12,270 nucleotides of DNA from an uncultured Spartobacteria bacterium (lineage in GTDB: Bacteria; Verrucomicrobiota; Verrucomicrobiia; Chthoniobacterales; JAATET01), in assembly GCA_937901895.1 (NCBI GenBank), contig CALGTD010000087.1:1-12270 (forward strand). Direction: 5' to 3'. Below, piece by piece: positions 7,183 to 12,270 of the stretch. Both the position numbers and the translations under genes were made by a program. A model generated the notes under the pieces. That model worked only from the letters and a program-made list of their open reading frames with translations, searched no databases and was not told the DNA's origin. How positions within the stretch are numbered: position 1 is the stretch's first letter; every line of letters begins with the position of its first letter.

Positions 7183-8160
7183 TCAGCGAATGCCGGCGGT
7201 GCGGCGCTGGGTGTAACGAAGGACGAGTTCGCCGGCGATGTTTACGAAAAGCGTGAGCGCCATGAGGAGCAGCGCCGCATACATGAGGGCGTTGATCTGG
7301 AGATCGGAAGCCTCGCCGAACTGGTTGGCGAGCAGGCTGGCGAGTGTGCCGCTTGGCGAGACGAGGGAGAACGTCAGGCGCGGGCTGTTGCCGATGAGCA
7401 TCGCGACGGCCATGGTCTCTCCCATGGCGCGGCCAAGCGCGAGGATCGTCGCCGCGACGACGCCCGGGGCCGCGGTCGGCAGCAGGACGCGAAAAATGGT
7501 TTCCCACCGCGTGGCGCCGAGCGCGTAGGAACCCTCGCGCAGCGTGGCTGGCACTGCGACCAGTGCGGACCGCGAGATCGCTGTCAGGGTGGGCAGGATC
7601 ATCAGCGCAAGGACGAGGCTCGCCGTGAGCAGACTGTTGCCGTAGGCGGGGGCGTGAAAGAGCGTGTCGAGCACCGGAACACCCTTGAATGCCTTCACGG
7701 CCCAGCGGCCGAATTCGTTCATCATCGGAACGAGAACGACGATGCCCCACAGTCCGTAGACGACGCTGGGAATGGCAGCGAGCATCTCGACCGTGAAGCG
7801 AACGACCTGACGGACCGGCAGCGGCAGGAAATCCTCGCTGAGGAAAATCGCGATGGCCAGTCCCAGCGGGAAGGCGAGCAGGAGCGCGATGAGCGAGGAA
7901 AGGGCCGTGCCGACGATGAACGGCAGCACGCCAAACTGATCGCGGCTTGGGATCCACTTTGCCTCGGAGACGAAGCTGAATCCGAACTTCGAGATCGCTG
8001 GCCACGACTGGCGGACGATTTCACCGATGAGCCATGCGAGGGTGGCGACGGTTGCGATGGCCGCCACCCAGCACAGGATGCGGAAGAGATCAGGAAGCCT
8101 GCGGGTCGGGCGGGGGCCGGAGTTGGGAACGGCAGGCCTTTGTTCCTGCAGTGTGGTCAT
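7183..8160 (-). CDS. pstC: Phosphate ABC transporter permease PstC
   Basis: Second channel-forming subunit of the Pst transporter, 325 residues. A cytoplasmic Pro/Arg-rich N-terminus of about 25 residues precedes six predicted helices (about 27-50, 79-108, 122-147, 174-196, 230-256 and 290-315). Family motifs include EMLAAIPSVVYGLWG (125-139), the EAA loop REGSYALGATRWETIFRVLL (208-227) and LALGRAMGETMAVAM (240-254). The ATG at 8160 lies 21 nt after the pstS stop; the sequence before it is purine-rich (GAAGAGAT) but not a clear Shine-Dalgarno motif. pstA follows after 3 nt. The pair is the expected PstC/PstA heterodimer. Confidence 0.96.
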   Translation of the reverse strand: MTTLQEQRPAVPNSGPRPTRRLPDLFRILCWVAAIATVATLAWLIGEIVRQSWPAISKFGFSFVSEAKWIPSRDQFGVLPFIVGTALSSLIALLLAFPLGLAIAIFLSEDFLPLPVRQVVRFTVEMLAAIPSVVYGLWGIVVLVPMMNEFGRWAVKAFKGVPVLDTLFHAPAYGNSLLTASLVLALMILPTLTAISRSALVAVPATLREGSYALGATRWETIFRVLLPTAAPGVVAATILALGRAMGETMAVAMLIGNSPRLTFSLVSPSGTLASLLANQFGEASDLQINALMYAALLLMALTLFVNIAGELVLRYTQRRTAGIR

Positions 8161-8181
8161 CGATCTCTTCGAGGGGAATCG

Positions 8182-9189
8182 TTACCGGATGCTTTCGAGT
8201 GCGGCGAGGCTCTTCTCTACGACATTCTCCGGAAGCGGAATGTAACCGAGGTCGGAGGAAAACTTCTGTCCCTCGGTCAGGCCGTATTTCACGAACTCGC
8301 GCAGCGCGGCGAGCTTTGCGGCATTCGGATATTTCTGATGAAGCAGCAGCCAGGTGAAGGTGACGAACGGGTAGTCCTGTTCGCCGGCCGGGTCGACCGG
8401 CCAGACCCGGAGGTTTTCCGGCAACTCGACACCGGCCAGCGTTGCGGCGCCGCTTTCGACGGACGGCGCGACAAAATTCCCGGCCTTGTTCTCGATCAGG
8501 GCCATCTGGAGGTTGTTGCCCTTCGCGTAGCCGTATTCCACGTAGCCGATCGTTCCGACGGTTTGCTGGATCATCGCGGTGACGCCCTCGTTGCCCTTGC
8601 CGCCGGCGCCGGTGGGCCAGGGAACGGTCTTGTCGGTGCCAATTTCCGCGGCAAATTCCTCGCTGATGGCCGAGAGGCATTGCGTGAAGACGAAGGTCGT
8701 GCCGGAGCCATCGGAGCGGTAGGCGACGTTGATTTGCTCGTCGGGCAGCTCGACGCCGGGGTTCGCCGCGGCGATGAGCTCATCGTTCCACATGACGACC
8801 TTTCCCATGAAGATGCCGGCGAGCGCCTCGCGGGAAAGTTTCAGATCCTTCACTCCGGGGAGGTTGTAGGCGAGGACCACGCTGCCTGCCGTGGCGGGAA
8901 TCATCACCACGCCATTTGGCATTTTGGCGATTTCCGCGTCCTTCATTGCGGCGTCGCTTGCACCGAAGTCGACCGTTCCGGCGGTGAACTGCTTCACGCC
9001 AGCCCCTGAGCCGACGGACTGGTAGTTCACCTGCACATCGGGGTTCGTCTTGTGGTATTCGACCGCCCAACGCTGGTAGAGCGGGGCGGGGAAGGTGGCG
9101 CCCGCACCGCTGAGGCGCTCGGCGCGGGTCGTTCCGATGCCGGTGGCGCAGACTGCCGCGAGAAGGACGCTGAGAGAGAAGGTCTTCAT
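8182..9189 (-). CDS. pstS: Phosphate-binding periplasmic protein PstS
   Basis: High-affinity phosphate receptor that delivers phosphate to PstC/PstA, 335 residues. A signal peptide covers residues 1-23 (cleavage near TTRA-ER); Cys14 lies in it but does not form a good lipobox, so a soluble periplasmic protein is more likely than a lipoprotein. Phosphate-binding motifs are intact: GAGATFPAPLY (28-38), SVGSGAG (58-64), FGASDA (75-80) and RSDGSGTT (158-165), plus TVGTIGYVEYGYA and the C-terminal GYIPLP. It is the first gene of the - strand run, so the pst promoter should lie in 9190-9427. A perfect palindrome at 9251-9270 lies 61 nt upstream of the ATG. No clear Pho-box direct repeat is seen. 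Confidence 0.97.
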   Translation of the reverse strand: MKTFSLSVLLAAVCATGIGTTRAERLSGAGATFPAPLYQRWAVEYHKTNPDVQVNYQSVGSGAGVKQFTAGTVDFGASDAAMKDAEIAKMPNGVVMIPATAGSVVLAYNLPGVKDLKLSREALAGIFMGKVVMWNDELIAAANPGVELPDEQINVAYRSDGSGTTFVFTQCLSAISEEFAAEIGTDKTVPWPTGAGGKGNEGVTAMIQQTVGTIGYVEYGYAKGNNLQMALIENKAGNFVAPSVESGAATLAGVELPENLRVWPVDPAGEQDYPFVTFTWLLLHQKYPNAAKLAALREFVKYGLTEGQKFSSDLGYIPLPENVVEKSLAALESIR

Positions 9190-9250
9190 TCGATGGAGAT
9201 GAATTACGAGGCAATCAGGCGCGAAAACCGGGAGTTTCGCAAAGAGAGGT

Positions 9251-9270
9251 TTGTGACGAAAACGTCACAA
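9251..9270. promoter_or_regulatory. Perfect palindrome upstream of pstS (candidate operator)
   Basis: Arms TTGTGACG (9251-9258) and CGTCACAA (9263-9270) flank an AAAA spacer. The symmetry is perfect over 8+8 bp. It lies in the 238-nt divergent region between pstS and the small membrane protein gene, closer to pstS. Two-fold symmetry suggests a dimeric regulator. It resembles a CRP/FNR-type site (TGTGA...TCACA), but the half-sites are 8 nt apart instead of 6. It is not the direct-repeat Pho box that PhoB binds. No T-tract flanks it on the downstream side, so a terminator is unlikely. The regulator is unknown. Confidence 0.5.
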
Positions 9271-9427
9271 GGCGCGTTTGTCGCATTTCGGCGCTGGACC
9301 AGGCCAGTCGAAACGCCCCGTGGCTGCTTGACCGAAATCAGTTTCAAGCCGGATTGGTGAAGTCACGATTGACGGCTCGCAAGGATTCCGGGCTCCCTGC
9401 TCGCCGCAGCAGGAGAAGACGCGATCC

Positions 9428-9700
9428 TTGAACTCCATGAGCGCGCATTCCCCCGTTTGCGAGAGCAAGTCGATTGAACATCTGGCGCAATGCCTCCGGG
9501 CATGGCGAATCGCCCTCGTGGCATACGTGCTCGTCGCCCTGTTTGCCGCGGGCAGCCTTTCGACCGAAGTGGTGGCCGTCCTGCTGTTTGCCGGATTTTC
9601 CGCGATGACACTGTTCGTGTTTCGCCTGAAGTCCCGGATCGCCGCGCTGCGGATGGAGCGTTATCTGGAGGCGTTTTCGGAGACCGCCCGGCGGAGCTGA
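9428..9700 (+). CDS. Small two-helix membrane protein, hypothetical
   Basis: A 90-residue protein I do not recognise. Two hydrophobic segments (about 28-44 and 45-67) are joined by a short SLST turn, and the C-terminus is basic and amphipathic (RLKSRIAALRMERYLEAFSE), likely a cytoplasmic helix. TTG at 9428 is preceded by AGGAG (9411-9415) at 12 nt, one of the few Shine-Dalgarno-like motifs in the window; ATG at 9437 would give 87 residues and lies 21 nt from it. It diverges from pstS and lies 111 nt upstream of cysK on the same strand. The coherent membrane topology supports a real gene, but there is no family evidence. A longer - strand frame over the same area has no recognisable domain and was not called. 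Confidence 0.55.
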   Translation: MNSMSAHSPVCESKSIEHLAQCLRAWRIALVAYVLVALFAAGSLSTEVVAVLLFAGFSAMTLFVFRLKSRIAALRMERYLEAFSETARRS

Positions 9701-9811
9701 CGCCGCAGCCACCCGCTCCGGGTCGTGCCCGCAACGGCTTCCCGGAAGAAAGCCTTTGCGGGGTTGGGGGCCGTTGTGTAGCCTCCCGAATTCCACCCAT
9801 TCACGACCTCC

Positions 9812-10777
9812 ATGGGCAAAATTTACAACAACATCGTTGAGACCGTCGGGCGGACCCCGCTGGTGAAATTGAATCACATCACCGAGGGCCTGCCGGCCAC
9901 GATTGCGGTGAAGTGCGAGTTTTTCAACCCGCTTGGCAGCGTGAAGGACCGCATTGGCATGGCGATGATCGAAGACGCCGAGGCCAAGGGGCTCCTGACG
10001 AAGGACACCGTCATCGTCGAACCCACCAGCGGCAACACCGGCATCGCTCTGGCCTTCGTCGCTGCGGCAAAAGGCTACAAGCTGATTCTCACCATGCCCG
10101 AGACGATGAGTCTCGAGCGCCGCACCCTGCTCGCGATGCTTGGCGCGAAGCTCGTTCTCACGCCGGGCGCCGAGGGCATGAAGGGGGCGATCGCAAAGGC
10201 GAACCAGATCGTCGAAGAGACGCCGAATGCCTGGATGCCCCAGCAGTTCAACAACCCGGCCAACCCCGCGATTCACTTGAAGACAACAGCGGAGGAGCTT
10301 TGGGAGGACACCGACGGCGCGATCGACGTTCTCGTTGCCGCGGTTGGCACCGGAGGAACGCTCACCGGCGTGTCCGAGGCGATCAAGCCCCGCAAGCCCG
10401 GCTTCAAGGCCATTGCGGTCGAGCCGAAGGATTCCCCTGTCATCACCCAGACCCGCAACGGCGAGCCGGTAAAGCCGGGGCCGCACAAGATCCAGGGAAC
10501 GGGTGCGGGATTCGTCCCGAACAACCTCCATCTGGATCAGGTCGACGAAGTCATTACCGTCAGCAATGACGACGCGTTTGCGATGGCGCGCCGGCTTGCG
10601 AAGGAGGAGGGACTGCTCGTCGGCATCAGCACCGGCGCGAACGTTCACGCGGCGATCCAGATCGCCAAGCGTCCGGAAAACGCCGGCAAACTCATCGTCA
10701 CCGTGGCCTGCTCGACCGGAGAACGCTATCTCAGCACCGCACTGGCCGAAGAGGCGCGCGCGGAAGTCGGAGCCTGA
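9812..10777 (+). CDS. cysK: Cysteine synthase A (O-acetylserine sulfhydrylase)
   Basis: PLP enzyme that makes L-cysteine from O-acetylserine and sulfide, the last step of assimilatory sulfur metabolism in the cytoplasm. Its 321 residues are full length. Lys45 in NPLGSVKDRIG is the PLP Schiff-base lysine. PTSGNTG (71-77) is the substrate-carboxylate loop, GTGGT (179-183) binds the cofactor phosphate, HKIQGTGAGF (225-234) is the CysK-type active-site segment, and GISTGAN (271-277) and CSTGERY (300-306) complete the fold. There is no C-terminal CBS domain, so it is not cystathionine beta-synthase. The ATG at 9812 gives the usual MGKIYNNIVETVGRTPLVKLN start. No Shine-Dalgarno motif and no strong sigma-70 promoter stand out in the 111 nt upstream. 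A TPR-like gene follows after 11 nt. CysM is a less likely alternative. Confidence 0.95.
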   Translation: MGKIYNNIVETVGRTPLVKLNHITEGLPATIAVKCEFFNPLGSVKDRIGMAMIEDAEAKGLLTKDTVIVEPTSGNTGIALAFVAAAKGYKLILTMPETMSLERRTLLAMLGAKLVLTPGAEGMKGAIAKANQIVEETPNAWMPQQFNNPANPAIHLKTTAEELWEDTDGAIDVLVAAVGTGGTLTGVSEAIKPRKPGFKAIAVEPKDSPVITQTRNGEPVKPGPHKIQGTGAGFVPNNLHLDQVDEVITVSNDDAFAMARRLAKEEGLLVGISTGANVHAAIQIAKRPENAGKLIVTVACSTGERYLSTALAEEARAEVGA

Positions 10778-10788
10778 TTCCTTCCTAG

Positions 10789-11559
10789 ATGGCCACACGC
10801 GATTCCTATACGCCCGCCTCCGACGAGTCGGTTTACGAAGTCGATTCCTTCGAGCTGCTTTGGGAGCAGCACAAGGGAAAGGTGATTTTTGGCATCGTCG
10901 CGGTGCTCGCCATCGTCGGCGGGTTCTTCGGCTGGCTCTACGTTTCCAGTGCGAACAAGAAGGCCGCCGCCGCCGCGTATGCTGAAGCGACGACGCCGGA
11001 GGCCTGGCGTGAAGTGATCGCGAAGTATCCGAAGTCGCCCGTTGCGGGCAACGCCGCGATCCTGCTTGCGCAATCGCTCCGCGACGCCGGCAATATCGAC
11101 GAAGCGGACAAAGTGCTCGCTGATTTTGTAGCGGCGCAGCCGAAGGCGCAGTTTGCCCCGCTCGCGAGCCTGGCGATCGCGGAGAACGAGGCGCTTGCCG
11201 GAAAGACGAAGGAAGCGGAGGAGTCGCTGCAGTTGCTCAGCGAAACGGACGCGAACTCGTTCGTCGCACCCTTTGCGCTGATGATGAAGGCGCAGCTTCA
11301 TCTGGCGAACTGGGAGCGCGATGCCGCGATGCGGTCGCTCGACCTGCTCTACGCGAATTTTTCCGACTCGGTTTCGGGCGACTCGGCGCAGCCGCTCTAC
11401 GAATCGCTGCGGGCCATGGCGCGACCGGTCAACCTGAAGGAAGCCCCCACCGCCGCGTCGGATGAGAGCACGCCCACGGAAGGCGCGGGAGCCACGGATT
11501 CCGCCGACACTTCCGCCAATGGGGACGAGTCTTCCGTGGAGGGCGGATCGAATCCGTAA
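10789..11559 (+). CDS. Membrane-anchored TPR-like protein (YfgM-like)
   Basis: A 256-residue single-pass protein. A short acidic cytoplasmic N-terminus with SFELLWEQHKGKVI (20-33) leads into one transmembrane helix (about 32-53), followed by a periplasmic helical-repeat region (about 58-205) and a low-complexity Ser/Thr/Glu/Gly/Asp tail (about 218-256). The order 'WEQHKGK - helix - Ala-rich helical repeats, with AxxLLAQSLRDAGNIDEADKVL' matches the YfgM/TPR_21 family, whose E. coli member is an ancillary SecYEG-associated chaperone contact. The ATG at 10789 lies 11 nt after the cysK stop, so the two are probably one transcript. Membrane topology is well supported; the YfgM-type role is inferred and the tail is not typical of the family. 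Confidence 0.75.
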   Translation: MATRDSYTPASDESVYEVDSFELLWEQHKGKVIFGIVAVLAIVGGFFGWLYVSSANKKAAAAAYAEATTPEAWREVIAKYPKSPVAGNAAILLAQSLRDAGNIDEADKVLADFVAAQPKAQFAPLASLAIAENEALAGKTKEAEESLQLLSETDANSFVAPFALMMKAQLHLANWERDAAMRSLDLLYANFSDSVSGDSAQPLYESLRAMARPVNLKEAPTAASDESTPTEGAGATDSADTSANGDESSVEGGSNP

Positions 11560-11581
11560 GGAGCGGCGTTCGCTGACTTTT

Positions 11582-11603
11582 CCGGGAACGCTGGTTTTCC
11601 CGG
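11582..11603. terminator. Possible terminator between convergent genes
   Basis: Perfect 7-bp inverted repeat CCGGGAA (11582-11588) and TTCCCGG (11597-11603) with an 8-nt loop. It sits in the 52-nt gap between the YfgM-like gene (stop at 11559) and the bactofilin gene (stop at 11612), where a shared terminator is expected. No T-tract follows on either strand, so intrinsic termination would be weak. Position is the main argument. Confidence 0.35.
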
Positions 11604-11611
11604 TGCGCGGA

Positions 11612-12270
11612 TCAGCTTGCTGCTCCGAAGGCGAGGCCTCGATTCCATAGCGGAACGAGGCGCGGAGTTTCCTCCCGCCGCTGCAGCGGCGAGGGCAGCG
11701 ATCGCTGGGTGGACACTTCCACCGCACCGATGAAAAACGCGCCCTTGTCGACGCTCAATGCACGCGCCTGCACGTCGCCGTCGAGTCCGCCGTTGCGGCC
11801 GACGTGAAGGGTTCCGGAACAGACGATGTCCGCCTCCACATGGCCGCGAATGAGCGCGTGCTCGACGTGGATCGTGTAGGGGAAGCGCAGCTGCGAGCCG
11901 CGGTCGATGAGGAGGTTTTTTGCGGTGATTTGTGAGCGGCAGATGCCGTGCCCCCGCAGTCGCACGGTGCCCGAGCAGGTGATTTTTCCGGCGACACGGC
12001 CTTCGACGATGAGGTTGCCGCAAACAATCCGCGTGGAATTCAGGAACGCGCCGCGACCCACCCGCACCGAACCCTGGGTGAAAATCTCCCGGGTGCTGTG
12101 CCGGAGGATCTCGATGTCACGCAGCTCAATGCCCGTCCCGCAGGCCGGGCAGAGCGTGGCTTCGAGTTCGAGCGTCGCGGCATGCTCGTGGCCGCACTCG
12201 TGGCAGACGACGCGACGCCGGTATTTCGGAAGCAGCTTGCGAAAAATCGAGCCCTTCGCGGGCGCGGGGG
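11612..12270 (-). CDS. Bactofilin with N-terminal zinc ribbon (5' end outside window)
   Basis: Polymer-forming cytoskeletal protein of the bactofilin family. These proteins assemble as right-handed beta-helix filaments, usually under the inner membrane. The beta-helix is seen as short repeating strands: VCGNLIVEGRVAGKITCSGTV, then ITAKNLLIDRGSQLRF, IRGHVEADIVCSGTLHVG, LDGDVQARALSVDKGAFFIGAVEV, followed by a Pro/Arg-rich tail. A GTG at 12067 could open a 151-residue protein, but the frame has no stop up to the window edge. The extra residues encode a zinc ribbon: CHEC (12205-12194), 14 residues, CPAC (12151-12140), preceded by a basic Pro/Ala/Lys stretch. I therefore call the gene partial, with its start beyond 12270. 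It is convergent with the cysK operon. The zinc ribbon may bind DNA, RNA or a partner protein; its role is unknown. Confidence 0.85.
   Translation of the reverse strand, partial: PAPAKGSIFRKLLPKYRRRVVCHECGHEHAATLELEATLCPACGTGIELRDIEILRHSTREIFTQGSVRVGRGAFLNSTRIVCGNLIVEGRVAGKITCSGTVRLRGHGICRSQITAKNLLIDRGSQLRFPYTIHVEHALIRGHVEADIVCSGTLHVGRNGGLDGDVQARALSVDKGAFFIGAVEVSTQRSLPSPLQRREETPRLVPLWNRGLAFGAAS

Noticed and set aside
5401..9009. Very long + strand open frame (about 1200 codons) antisense to phoU-pstB-pstA-pstC-pstS
   Set aside because: It runs through five well-conserved genes on the opposite strand. Its translation is rich in Asp/Glu/Arg/Gly with no domain, and it is explained by GC-biased third positions of the real genes.
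9190..9427. Pho box (PhoB direct repeats) upstream of pstS
   Set aside because: Searched both strands for CTGTCAT-like 7-mers spaced 11 nt apart. Only the palindrome arms and an isolated TTTGTCGC were found, at wrong spacing.
9736..9757. Weak hairpin GGCTT...AAGCC followed by TTT between the small membrane gene and cysK
   Set aside because: Only 5 bp of stem, a 9-nt loop and three T residues; too weak to call a terminator.
9344..10798. 484-codon - strand open frame over cysK
   Set aside because: Antisense shadow of cysK with low-complexity Arg/Gly/His/Asp-rich composition and no recognisable motif.

Overview
The window is GC-rich, gene-dense chromosomal DNA with compact operons and no mobile element, CRISPR array, tRNA or rRNA that I can see. 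The gene content, an Ala/Pro-rich extension on ribosomal protein S11, a zinc-ribbon bactofilin and the near absence of Shine-Dalgarno motifs suggest a Gram-negative bacterium of the Verrucomicrobiota/PVC type. That placement is inference, not proof.

Layout. (1) On the + strand, 1-1097 holds the end of a ribosomal protein operon: rpsK (5' end outside the window) and rpsD. It closes with two consecutive hairpins, the second a textbook intrinsic terminator (1139-1178). (2) On the - strand, 9189 down to 1185 is one long co-directional run: pstS, pstC, pstA, pstB and phoU (high-affinity phosphate uptake and its regulator), then a small lipoprotein, a LolA-like periplasmic carrier and an MMPL/RND-type exporter. 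Gaps are 3-49 nt, and the last two genes overlap. (3) 9190-9427 is the divergent intergenic region and probably holds the pst promoter. It contains a perfect 8-bp inverted repeat, a candidate operator. (4) On the + strand, 9428-11559 holds a small two-helix membrane protein, cysK (cysteine synthase) and, 11 nt after cysK, a membrane-anchored TPR-like protein resembling YfgM. (5) On the - strand, 12270-11612 holds the C-terminal part of a bactofilin. Its reading frame stays open to the window edge and carries a four-cysteine zinc ribbon ahead of the beta-helix.

How the genes work together. PstS captures phosphate in the periplasm, PstC and PstA form the channel, PstB drives transport with ATP, and PhoU links transporter state to signalling. 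No phoR/phoB two-component pair lies in the window. The downstream lipoprotein, LolA-like protein and MMPL exporter form an envelope cargo module. It may be co-transcribed with pst, which could tie an envelope export function to phosphate status. The rest is mostly housekeeping. I found no clearly new defence or mobile system. The most interesting points are the zinc-ribbon bactofilin, the pst-linked LolA/MMPL module, the asymmetric MMPL exporter and the palindrome upstream of pstS.
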